NCBI GenBank assembly: GCA_045645165.1
Contig: JAZRIF010000212.1
Location: 1 to 64,000, forward strand
Source of the DNA: CAMEON01 sp045645165
Lineage (GTDB): Bacteria; Bacillota; Clostridia; Oscillospirales; CAG-272
DNA length: 64,000 bases
Reading direction: 5' to 3'
The notes under the pieces were generated by a model. The model was not told where the DNA came from, made no database searches, and saw only the letters and a program-made list of their open reading frames with translations. A program made the translations under genes and the position numbers. This document shows positions 34,427 to 42,573 of this stretch, piece after piece (position 1 is the stretch's first letter; every line of letters begins with the position of its first letter).

Positions 34427-36264
34427 GCGCGCTCACCTCCCATCTTATTGGCACCACAGCCCGAGCAGTTCTCGCGGCAGTTGGGGGTGGTGTTCCCCTC
34501 GTGAGCCTTGGCGTTTTCTCTCTGCAGGAATTTCTTGGTCACGCCGCAGTCGATGACATCCCAAGGCAGGACTTCATCCAGACCGTAGCGGCGGTTGGCA
34601 TAGAAAGCGGGATCGATGCCGGTTTCAGCAAAGATCTCCATCCACCCCTCGTAGTTGAAGAACTCCGACCAAGCTTCGAACTTATAGCCACGGCGGCAGG
34701 CCTCCTCCAGAGCGGGAGCGAGGCGGCGGTCGCCGCGGGCAAAGACCGCCTCCAGATGGCAGGTCTTGGCGTTGTGGTAGTTGTACTTCACGCGGCGGTC
34801 GTGGACGCAGGAGCCCACGAAGGCCTGCTTGCGCTCCATCTCCTCAAGGGTATCCTGAGGTTCCCACTGGAAGGGGGTGAAGGGCTTGGGGATGAAGGGG
34901 GAGACACTGATGGTGACCTGGGCGTGCTGACCCTTGCGGCGGTTGGGATTCTGATAGTAAGCAGACACCACGCGGTGCGCCAACTCGGGAATTTCCGCCA
35001 GATCCTCGTCGGTTTCGGTGGGGTGACCCTGCATGAAGTAGAGCTTGACCTGATTCTTGCCCACGTCAAAGGCCACGTTGACGGCGCGCATGAGGTCTTC
35101 CTCGTAGAGGTTCTTGTTGATGACGTCGCGGAGTCTCTGGGAGCCTGCCTCGGGGGCGAAGGTGATGGTGGAATTGCGGATGGAGGCCACCTTATCCATG
35201 AGCTCGCGGGTGAAGGAGTCGGCGCGCAGAGAGGGCAGGGACAGGCTGACCATGTTGGGGTTCGACCAGGACAAGAGGCTGTCGGTCAGCTCGTTTACTT
35301 TGGTGTAGTCGCTGATGGACAGGGAGGACAAGGACATTTCCTCATAGCCCGAGGACTCGAAGATGGCGCGGCACTGGCAGTCCACCACCTCGGGGGACTT
35401 TTCGCGGACGGGGCGGTAGACCATACCCGCCTGACAGAAACGGCAGCCACGGATACAGCCGCGACCCACCTCTACGGTGATGCGATCCTGCACCGTCTCG
35501 ATGTAGGGCATGACCACCTTGTCGGGGAAAGGCGTCTTGTCCAGATCCTCCACGATGCGCTTGGTGACCGTCTTGGGAATGTCGTCGTAAACGGGGGTGT
35601 ATGCTTCGACGGTGCCGTCCTCGTTATAGGTGACGGTGTAGAGGGAGGGGACGTACACACCTCGGATGGTGCGGGCGGCCTCATGCAAGAAAGCGGCGCG
35701 GGTATAGGTTCCCTCTTCCTTCATCTTGATATAGAGGCGGACGATCTCGGGGAGCATTTCCTCACCCTCACCGATATTGAAAAGGTCGAAGAAGTCGGCC
35801 ACGGGCTCGGGGTTGTAGGAGCAGGGGCCGCCGCCGATGACCAGGGGGCAATCCTCACCGCGGTCTGCTGCACGCAGGGGGATCTTCGAAAGCTCCAGCA
35901 TATTCAGAACGGTGGTGTAGCACATCTCGTACTGGAGGGTAAAGCCGAGGAAGTCGAATTCGGAAACGGGGTCGCCGCTCTCCAGACAGGTGAGGGGCAC
36001 GTTCTGCTCCTTCATTTTCTCCTGCATATCCACCCAGGGAGCGTAGGTTCGCTCACACCAGATGTCATCGTGGAGGTTGAGGCAATGGTAGAGGATACGG
36101 ACGCCCAGATTAGACATACCGATCTCGTAGGAATCGGGGAAAGCAAAAGCAAATCGTGCCTTGACCGTGTTCTTATCCTTGATGATCTGACCGTACTCAC
36201 CGCCCGCATAGCGTCCGGGGCGGGAGACAGAGGTCAGAAGCATGCGTTTTTCGTTTTGGTTCAT
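34405..36264 (-). CDS. TIGR03960-family radical SAM protein
   Basis: The 619-residue protein has a B12-binding-like N-terminal part (YEIGMSNLGVRILYHCLN, IGGGPCSYNPEPVADFFD) and a radical-SAM domain with the cluster motif CIRGCRFCQAG, followed by a MiaB-like SAM barrel. The C-terminus has a Cys-rich tail, CRENCSGCGANK. It pairs with the DUF2344 gene downstream. In many Clostridia this pair precedes rng, rplU and obgE; here those follow elsewhere (obgE lies at 57.5 kb). The substrate is unknown. Confidence 0.92.
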   Translation of the reverse strand: MNQNEKRMLLTSVSRPGRYAGGEYGQIIKDKNTVKARFAFAFPDSYEIGMSNLGVRILYHCLNLHDDIWCERTYAPWVDMQEKMKEQNVPLTCLESGDPVSEFDFLGFTLQYEMCYTTVLNMLELSKIPLRAADRGEDCPLVIGGGPCSYNPEPVADFFDLFNIGEGEEMLPEIVRLYIKMKEEGTYTRAAFLHEAARTIRGVYVPSLYTVTYNEDGTVEAYTPVYDDIPKTVTKRIVEDLDKTPFPDKVVMPYIETVQDRITVEVGRGCIRGCRFCQAGMVYRPVREKSPEVVDCQCRAIFESSGYEEMSLSSLSISDYTKVNELTDSLLSWSNPNMVSLSLPSLRADSFTRELMDKVASIRNSTITFAPEAGSQRLRDVINKNLYEEDLMRAVNVAFDVGKNQVKLYFMQGHPTETDEDLAEIPELAHRVVSAYYQNPNRRKGQHAQVTISVSPFIPKPFTPFQWEPQDTLEEMERKQAFVGSCVHDRRVKYNYHNAKTCHLEAVFARGDRRLAPALEEACRRGYKFEAWSEFFNYEGWMEIFAETGIDPAFYANRRYGLDEVLPWDVIDCGVTKKFLQRENAKAHEGNTTPNCRENCSGCGANKMGGERACCPKKN

Positions 36265-36306
36265 ATGCTATTATCCTTATTTGATCGTTCATCACGAACG
36301 ACATAC

Positions 36307-39300
36307 TTATTTTTTCTTTTTTTGTTTGAGCTTGGGCTCTTTCGCTTTTTTATCTTTTTCTGCATCACGGGCCGTATTCTTATGCCTGAAAGCGGTGCGG
36401 CTCACAAGATAAATCAGAGCTGCGTTCAGGAACTGCCATGCTGTCACAACGCCTGCCATAACATGTAAGTCACTTCCCAAACAAATGGTAAGCGCCGATA
36501 AGATCAACGTAACGGGAATACTCAGCCAACTGATCAGATGTCCTCGACGATACACTCGATCCATATCATGACAAGCGGTCAAAGGCTGTACGAGATCCAT
36601 ACTGCGTCCCGTTGCAATTAAACCACCGGAACGGATTCTTCGCACGGATTCATATCCGGTGGGGCGAATAACCTCCATAGGATAGTTCTTACGCAACCGA
36701 TTGATCCCTTCCATATCGGGATTTACAAGCGGATCGAAAGCGGATATGGATATCCGATATCCCATGTCCGAAAGCGCCATAGCCACGTGGGCAAAGGTAC
36801 GACCGACACGATATTCCACCGCGTATGCCAAATGGAAGCTACGATTGAAAGCCATATAGAGAACATGGCTTCCTTCACTCTTTTTATAACGTTGTTCCAT
36901 ATTGATCTTGGGCAATCGAATTCCGCTCCGTGTCAAAGCCTCATGGGAACCCATCATAATCTCTGTCGTGCGCTCTTTCCGATCGTCTATCAGATAGAGT
37001 CTGATAGAGTTCTCCTGAACTTCCGCGATGTCGATTCGGTAATCCTCCGCATAACCGTCACGAATAGCCGGCTCTACTGCGAGGGGCGTATTCAGCAAAC
37101 GGAAAACCCAATCCGCCATACGGCGACATTCCTCGGAACGGTCATCTCCCCGCAGAGTAATATCCTTTCGATACAGGGATTTCAACGCATCTCCGTCCGG
37201 GAAAATCAAACAGGCGGGGTACTTCCCTGCGTATTCTGACGGAGCGGCAGAACCAATCACGGCAGAACCTTTTTTGCTGAGTACACCATTTACGTAAAAC
37301 AGCGGATATGACATAGCCAGCAGGTATGCACCGGACAAGCAGGCCAAATACGTTGCTGTAAAAGTACGCACTCCATCCATCAGGAAACTTCCCTCCATGA
37401 CCAGCTTGAAGCCTGCACACAGGATGGCGGCCAAAAGCGCTGCGGGAAGCAGATAATTCAGGTGCCCCATATACGGATTATATCGTTTGGTACGGGCAAA
37501 GTAATCGGCAATACGCCCCGCACGGACAACGGTCAGGATACGGTGCTTTTTGCCTCCGACCACTTTTTTGCGATTCTGATCCGCGTTGGAATTCTCCTCA
37601 AGGCGGTTCAGAGCAGCTGCTGCCGGCGTAATTTCACCGGTTAGTATATGGATCGGTTTTCCGCAGGACACTACGGTAAAGGCTCTGTGCTCTCCCTCCT
37701 TGACGAGATACTCGGAAACAGCGCCCAATAAGAGCATGAACAGTCCCGGGCTGCAGAAAAGCGGGAAAGTATACGGATCTCCCACCCAGCAGGCAATCCC
37801 GTTATGGATCAATGAGACGGCAACACTTATGGAAGCAACCGCATATTGATCCGGTTCAAAATCCAGCAGGCTCTTAAATCCTCTCGCCAAGCGAGTGACG
37901 AAAGGCAAACAGATACAAACCATCAATGAAAGCCCCGCAAGAGCTACCCATCGCAGATCCAGTCGTTCCGTCAATACATCCCTTGCAATCAAAAGAGGAA
38001 TGAGGTCGTACACAAGAGCGAACAAAACACCCAGACCGGCCACCCAGAGCCTCGCCGTGTTTCTGTTTTTAGCTCGCACATAGGCTGCTTCCACACGATC
38101 GGTATCATCGCGTCCACGGTACTCATGACCGCCATTCTCCCAAAAGGATTTGTCAGAAGAAGACTCGCGATTCTCATGCGTTTTTTCGCTGATCTTATCG
38201 ATCCGCGCTTGCTGTTCCGCGTGGTGCAAAGAAGCTTCATACCCGAGCTTCATGATCAGCTCAGTATCCCGCAACGTTTCTTCCGTTTCGTCGGACTGTG
38301 TCATTGCCTCTGTGTAGATCACACAGTTCCCTTCACCGGACTCATCAGCCACGGATGGATCCGCATCCCGGGCTTGCTCCTTAGGCAAAAGATCCGTATA
38401 GGGCGGAATGGGTGAAATATCATCCAAGCCCAATTGCAGCGAATCTTGGATATAGATATACGGTTTTCTCGCGCGGTCTGTCCGATGCTCTTCGCGAAGC
38501 TCCGGATCCGTTTCATCCGTTGCCGGAGAAACCTCACCACTTGAGAGACCGGCATGACTGCCTATTTCCCCTTTTGCGATTTCTTCTCCCGTGTTCCAGG
38601 ACGATACAGATACATTTTCTTGCTCCAGCAATCGACTGTTTTGTTCATCCAGCATCCGCAAACGGTGACCGCCAACCATTTCGTTGGGCGACAAGCCATT
38701 TAAACGATCATCCGACAAGTAGTCCCGGATCGGACGTCGGTAATACATACCTACCCCTGACGGAGCACTCTGATCGACCGACGATGCCGCGATGGTCATA
38801 TCATCCGTTTTTTCGTCATAGTCTTCAGATTCTTCTGCTTCGAAAATTTCGGACTCTTCTTCGGTATACTCCTCATACTCCTCCTCGGTATACTCCTCAG
38901 ACTCTTCCTCAGTGTACTCCTCAGGCTCTTCCTCGATGTACTCCTCAGACTCTTCCTCGATGTACTCCTCAGACTCTTCCTCGGTGTACTCCTCAGACTC
39001 CTCCTCGGTGTACTCCTCAGACTCCTCCTCGATGTACTCCTCAGGCTCTTCCTCGGTGTACTCCTCGGACTCTTCCTCGATGTACTCCTCAGACTCTTCC
39101 TCGGTGTACTCCTCAGATTCTTCCTCGATGTATTCCTCAGACTCTTCCTCGGTGTACTCCTCAGGCTCTTCCTCAATGTACTCCTCAGACTCTTCCTCAA
39201 TGTACTCCTCAGACTCTTCCTCGGTATACTCCTCGGACTCTTCCTCGGTGTACTCCTCGGGCTCTTCCTCGGTGTACTCCTCAGGCTCTTCCTCAATGTA

Positions 39301-39621
39301 CTCCTCAGACTCTTCCTCGGTATACTCCTCGGACTCTTCCTCGGTGTACTCCTCGGGCTCTTCCTCGATGTACTCCTCGGGATCGTCTTCCCTGTAATCC
39401 TCTTCAAAATCCGATGTGTCTAAGGATTCCAACAAGGACGGTTTCGCAGAAGTCTTGCCCAACTGCGCACGAAGCAACGCAGCGAGGTCATCATCTGTAG
39501 CCATACTTTGAGTCGTACTCGATTCCTCGTAATCTTCATTCATGGAGGCCTTCAGCTTTTCTGCCCAGTCCACGGACGTATGTTCAGGCTTTTTTTTCGA
39601 ATTTTTTCTCGGTTCGGACAA
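36307..39621 (-). CDS. Acidic-repeat protein with degenerate P1B-type-ATPase-like membrane fold
   Basis: The 1104-residue protein begins with a TTG after GGGAGG. About residues 82-257 are 22 tandem copies of EEY[TI]EEE[SPY]. A polar linker follows, then eight predicted membrane segments in a 4+2+2 layout from about residue 520 to 1075. The soluble loops match P1B ATPases in order: LLAMSYPLFYVNGVLSKKG sits where LxxACPCALG..GAERG should be, CLIFPDGDALKSL where VVFDKTGTLT should be, MGSHEALTRSGI where VGN..LM..GI should be, and DMGYRISISAFDP where KMGI..VMLTGDN should be. The phosphorylated Asp motif, CPC metal site, TGD and GDGxND are absent. So it is probably a catalytically dead relative; the homology is inferred by eye. 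The C-terminus is lysine-rich. It lies between rlmB and the radical-SAM pair. Confidence 0.75.
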   Translation of the reverse strand: MSEPRKNSKKKPEHTSVDWAEKLKASMNEDYEESSTTQSMATDDDLAALLRAQLGKTSAKPSLLESLDTSDFEEDYREDDPEEYIEEEPEEYTEEESEEYTEEESEEYIEEEPEEYTEEEPEEYTEEESEEYTEEESEEYIEEESEEYIEEEPEEYTEEESEEYIEEESEEYTEEESEEYIEEESEEYTEEEPEEYIEEESEEYTEEESEEYTEEESEEYIEEESEEYIEEEPEEYTEEESEEYTEEEYEEYTEEESEIFEAEESEDYDEKTDDMTIAASSVDQSAPSGVGMYYRRPIRDYLSDDRLNGLSPNEMVGGHRLRMLDEQNSRLLEQENVSVSSWNTGEEIAKGEIGSHAGLSSGEVSPATDETDPELREEHRTDRARKPYIYIQDSLQLGLDDISPIPPYTDLLPKEQARDADPSVADESGEGNCVIYTEAMTQSDETEETLRDTELIMKLGYEASLHHAEQQARIDKISEKTHENRESSSDKSFWENGGHEYRGRDDTDRVEAAYVRAKNRNTARLWVAGLGVLFALVYDLIPLLIARDVLTERLDLRWVALAGLSLMVCICLPFVTRLARGFKSLLDFEPDQYAVASISVAVSLIHNGIACWVGDPYTFPLFCSPGLFMLLLGAVSEYLVKEGEHRAFTVVSCGKPIHILTGEITPAAAALNRLEENSNADQNRKKVVGGKKHRILTVVRAGRIADYFARTKRYNPYMGHLNYLLPAALLAAILCAGFKLVMEGSFLMDGVRTFTATYLACLSGAYLLAMSYPLFYVNGVLSKKGSAVIGSAAPSEYAGKYPACLIFPDGDALKSLYRKDITLRGDDRSEECRRMADWVFRLLNTPLAVEPAIRDGYAEDYRIDIAEVQENSIRLYLIDDRKERTTEIMMGSHEALTRSGIRLPKINMEQRYKKSEGSHVLYMAFNRSFHLAYAVEYRVGRTFAHVAMALSDMGYRISISAFDPLVNPDMEGINRLRKNYPMEVIRPTGYESVRRIRSGGLIATGRSMDLVQPLTACHDMDRVYRRGHLISWLSIPVTLILSALTICLGSDLHVMAGVVTAWQFLNAALIYLVSRTAFRHKNTARDAEKDKKAKEPKLKQKKKK
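38851..39378 (-). repeat. 24-bp coding tandem repeat, 22 copies
   Basis: The region is a head-to-tail array of a 24-base unit coding EEY[TI]EEE[SPY]. Copies differ mainly at a few positions (ACT/ATT giving Thr or Ile; TCA/CCT giving Ser or Pro). All six frames stay open because of the repeat, producing Ser/Tyr- and Pro/Arg-rich shadow frames that are not genes. Such arrays often vary in copy number by slippage. Confidence 0.95.
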
Positions 39622-39662
39622 GTCAGTCCCTCCCTTCCTGATGAACTAAGGGGTCTGTTCGC

Positions 39663-40685
39663 TTATTCCTTATGGTGCTGACGGGCGATCTCTGCCAAGA
39701 TAACAGAAGCGGCAGTGGAAACATTAAAGGAATTGACGTGCCCGTACATAGGAATGGACACGATACCGTCACAGGTCTCCTTGACCACGCGGGATACACC
39801 GTCCCCCTCACTGCCCATGACCAGCGCGCAGGGGCCTTCAAAATTAGTATTGTAATGAGCAGAACCGCCTGCTTCGGCTGCATAGACCCACACACCTGCC
39901 TTTTGCAGATCCAGAATGGTCTGGTGAACGTTGGCAACCTTTGCGACAGCCAGATGCTCCATAGCGCCCGCGGAGGACTTGGCAACCAACGCGGTCAAAC
40001 CTACTGCACGACGGCGAGGAATGATCAGGCCGTGGGCACCGCAGCCCTCGGCACAGCGGATCAGTGCACCTAGATTGTAGGGATCGGTGATTCCGTCTGC
40101 AATGACGATGAAGGGCTTTTCACCGCGTTCGGCAGCGATTGCCAGAATGTCCTCTACGGTGCAATACTCTTTCTGAGCCACCATGGCGATAACACCCTGG
40201 TGAGGAACGAAACCGGCAAGACTATCCAGCTTGGCTTTATCCACTTCCACCACGGGAATTCCCTTCTCAACAGCTTCAGCTACCAGCACAACGATAGAAC
40301 CTTCTCTATCGCCGCGGCGTACCAGAAGCTTGTCCACGGTACGGTCGGAGCGGAGCAGCTCGCGGACGGCGTTACGGCCGATCACCAGGCCCTCTGCTTC
40401 GGGATCGGGAGTGTTGCCATCTTCGTCGTAGTCACGGGTATCGCGGTCGTACTGCTTTTTCTCATAGGTCTTGTACTCGTCACGAGGACGGTCACTATAC
40501 GGCTTGTCACCGTATGCCTTCTTTTCGTAAGGCTTTTTCTCGCCACGATCGTGAACGGGCTTTCCTTCCTTACGAGGACGCTCTCCGGCAGGCGAAAAAT
40601 TTTTATCAGCAGGGTATTTCTTCGTTCCCCTTCCACCTTCGGATTTGTAAGACTTTTTATTCTTGTTATCGTTGTTGTATGCCAT
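39663..40685 (-). CDS. rlmB: 23S rRNA (guanosine2251-2'-O)-methyltransferase
   Basis: The 340-residue product has a SPOUT/TrmH domain in its C-terminal 240 residues: LVIGRNAVRELL, the motif NLGALIRCAEGCGAHGLI, and VMGSEGDGVSR with VNSFNVSTAASV, typical of RlmB-type enzymes. The N-terminal 100 residues are a charged low-complexity extension rich in Lys, Tyr, Asp and Arg (YNNDNKNKKSY, KKPYEKKAYGDKPYSD), probably RNA-contacting. The Met at 40685 follows GAAAGGAT; upstream in-frame codons overlap its promoter. Its stop lies 41 bases before the repeat-protein gene. Confidence 0.9.
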   Translation of the reverse strand: MAYNNDNKNKKSYKSEGGRGTKKYPADKNFSPAGERPRKEGKPVHDRGEKKPYEKKAYGDKPYSDRPRDEYKTYEKKQYDRDTRDYDEDGNTPDPEAEGLVIGRNAVRELLRSDRTVDKLLVRRGDREGSIVVLVAEAVEKGIPVVEVDKAKLDSLAGFVPHQGVIAMVAQKEYCTVEDILAIAAERGEKPFIVIADGITDPYNLGALIRCAEGCGAHGLIIPRRRAVGLTALVAKSSAGAMEHLAVAKVANVHQTILDLQKAGVWVYAAEAGGSAHYNTNFEGPCALVMGSEGDGVSRVVKETCDGIVSIPMYGHVNSFNVSTAASVILAEIARQHHKE

Positions 40686-40724
40686 ATCGGATCCTTTCAA
40701 AATAGATATTTCTATACAGAGTAT

Positions 40725-40733
40725 ATTATAACA
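40725..40733 (-). promoter_or_regulatory. Extended -10 promoter of rlmB
   Basis: On the minus strand TGTTATAAT gives an extended -10 element, with only a weak -35 (ATACAA) 17 bases upstream. It lies about 40 bases before the rlmB ATG. Confidence 0.6.
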
Positions 40734-40787
40734 TAAAAAAAAGAATTTGTATAGATGTTTTGACGATTTTCTGCAAAAAAGAAAAAA

Positions 40788-40812
40788 ATATCCCCGCGAC
40801 CCGCGGGGATAT
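40788..40812 (-). terminator. Terminator of the glycosyltransferase gene
   Basis: ATATCCCCGCG pairs perfectly with CGCGGGGATAT around GGT, followed on the minus strand by TTTTTT. It lies just after the stop. Confidence 0.88.
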
Positions 40813-40816
40813 TGAT

Positions 40817-41566
40817 TCACTTGACTTCGATCTCAATTTTCTTGATACGCTTCTTCATCTTCCGCAGATCCTTGAGCATTTTGAAGGTATCCTTCACAAT
40901 GTTGACCTTGGATTCACGGTGATTGATGATCTTCACAGGCGTTTCCACGATCTTTTTGCCCAGCTTGGTTGCCCACAGAATGGCTTCAAAGTCGAAGGCA
41001 AAGCCGTTGACCTCACAGCGGGGGAAAATCTCCATAACCGTCTGCTTGGTAAAGGCTTTACAGCCGCACTGGGAATCCGAAAGCTTGAAGCCGCCTACAA
41101 AGCAAAGTACTTTGATATAGGTTTTGGACATCAGCTTACGAATAAAGGTATACCCCTCGTAGCCGTCCTTATGAAGGTTGCGGGATCCGATGACCATATC
41201 TGCCTCGGGATGAGCGACAAACTCGTCATAAACCTGCTTCACGACGTCGGTACCGTAAGCCAGATCGGCATCGGTGAACATGACGATATCACCCTCTGCG
41301 GCCAGGAGCGCGGTACGGACGGCGCATCCTTTACCCTTGTTATCGGGATAGCCCACGACACGGACATTGGGCAGGTTGAGATTCTCCACAGTCTTGTCAC
41401 AGCCATCCTTGGAACCGTCGTTGGAGAAAATGATCTCGTAATCGGTAAAGGTAGCGGACATATACTCATGGAGTGTCTTGGCGGTGTCAGCAATGATGCT
41501 GTTCTCGTTATACATGGGAATACAGAGAGAAATCTTCTTGTTGAATACGGTTTCGGTGGTGCTCAT
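40817..41566 (-). CDS. GT2-family glycosyltransferase (dolichyl-phosphate sugar synthase-like)
   Basis: The 249-residue product has a GT-A fold with SLCIPMYNENSIIADTAKTL, IIFSNDGSKDGC, the metal-binding DADLAYG, and QCGCKAFTKQT. This pattern fits polyprenol-phosphate glucosyl/mannosyltransferases (Dpm1/Alg5-like). No C-terminal membrane segments are seen, so it probably works at the cytoplasmic membrane face with a separate acceptor. The Met at 41566 follows AAAGGAAT. It is 33 bases after the RlmA-type gene. Confidence 0.85.
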   Translation of the reverse strand: MSTTETVFNKKISLCIPMYNENSIIADTAKTLHEYMSATFTDYEIIFSNDGSKDGCDKTVENLNLPNVRVVGYPDNKGKGCAVRTALLAAEGDIVMFTDADLAYGTDVVKQVYDEFVAHPEADMVIGSRNLHKDGYEGYTFIRKLMSKTYIKVLCFVGGFKLSDSQCGCKAFTKQTVMEIFPRCEVNGFAFDFEAILWATKLGKKIVETPVKIINHRESKVNIVKDTFKMLKDLRKMKKRIKKIEIEVK

Positions 41567-41599
41567 GGCAATTCCTTTCAATGGAAAATATATTTGATA

Positions 41600-42502
41600 T
41601 CAAAGCTTTTCGTAAATATGGAAGTCAAAGGAGACCTCGGTCTCCAGCCGTTCGGCGGCCTTGAGTCGTTCGTGACCGTCAGGGCTTGTCCGCCAATAGT
41701 AGGGAGTCATGGAAAAGAGGGCTTGTATGTGTTCCTGCCCTTCCACAACGATGGGAAAGGTTACATGACGGATATCTGCAAGATGTAAATCGTTTCCTTC
41801 TTCCGGTAGGTCGCGGCGGGGCTCATTTAAATACGGATCGTCGTAGACCAATTTCTTGAGTCCAAATAAATGCCGCTCTCCCGCGCCGGCTACGATCAAG
41901 TGGCCGCCCGATTTCAACACGCGGGCGTATTCCCCGGGCGCACACGGAGCAAACACGTTGGTCACGGTGTCGAAGGCGCCATCTTGTACGGGCAATTCAA
42001 ATACGCTTCCCACGGCGTACAGCGTACGGGAGGCTTGTCCGCACGCCATTCGATGGGCGCGCGCCGACTTGGCCGCAGCGTCCACAGCGAATTTTGAGAG
42101 ATCAACTCCCAACGTAGGATATCCCGTCAGGGCAATGCGATTGGAATAGTATCCTTCTCCGCACCCCGCATCCAGCACACATCCGTCGGCGGGGGTATAC
42201 TCCTGAACCAACGCAGTTAGTGCTTCGGCTGCCTGTGCGTAGTAACCGTGATGGAGAAAAGCCGTTCGCGCCCGAACCGCATCCTTTGAATCCCCGCCTC
42301 CACTGTGACGGGGAGACAGGGGAACGTAACCGCCTGCGCCTCCGTCAAACAAATGGGTTTTTGTATTTGGCTTGGGCAGATCATTCAGGGCAAAACACCC
42401 GAGACTGCGCCCGTCGGGAGAGATAGAGAGGGGGTATCCGCAAACGGGACAGGTCAGTTTTTCGAGCAAAAGAGGGTGGAGCTCGCGATTCAGATCAAGC
42501 AT
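41600..42502 (-). CDS. RlmA-type 23S rRNA (guanine-N1)-methyltransferase
   Basis: The 300-residue product has an N-terminal zinc-binding region (LTCPVCGYPL with a later Cys and His) and a methyltransferase domain with VLDAGCGEGYYSNRIA, VFAPCAPGEYARVLKSGG and YYWRTSPDG, as in RlmA(I)/RlmA(II). It methylates G745 or G748 of 23S rRNA; in some lineages this gives tylosin or mycinamicin resistance. The Met at 42502 is preferred over one four codons upstream because TGGAGTCAACC precedes it. Confidence 0.88.
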   Translation of the reverse strand: MLDLNRELHPLLLEKLTCPVCGYPLSISPDGRSLGCFALNDLPKPNTKTHLFDGGAGGYVPLSPRHSGGGDSKDAVRARTAFLHHGYYAQAAEALTALVQEYTPADGCVLDAGCGEGYYSNRIALTGYPTLGVDLSKFAVDAAAKSARAHRMACGQASRTLYAVGSVFELPVQDGAFDTVTNVFAPCAPGEYARVLKSGGHLIVAGAGERHLFGLKKLVYDDPYLNEPRRDLPEEGNDLHLADIRHVTFPIVVEGQEHIQALFSMTPYYWRTSPDGHERLKAAERLETEVSFDFHIYEKL

Positions 42503-42573
42503 GGTTGACTCCATTTCGTCGATATTCCATATTTTACACCATTATACATCATTTTGGACAGAAATGCAAGGGG

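Noticed and set aside
38851..39378. CRISPR array
   Set aside because: The units are contiguous without unique spacers, translate as a continuous acidic repeat and have no cas genes nearby.
38412..39500. Pro/Arg-, Ser/Tyr- and Arg/Ser-rich frames across the repeat
   Set aside because: All frames are open because of the 24-base repeat; only the Glu-rich frame continues into a long, domain-like protein.
36307..39621. Functional metal-transporting P-type ATPase
   Set aside because: The DKTGT phosphorylation motif, CPC metal site and GDGxND hinge are all absent.
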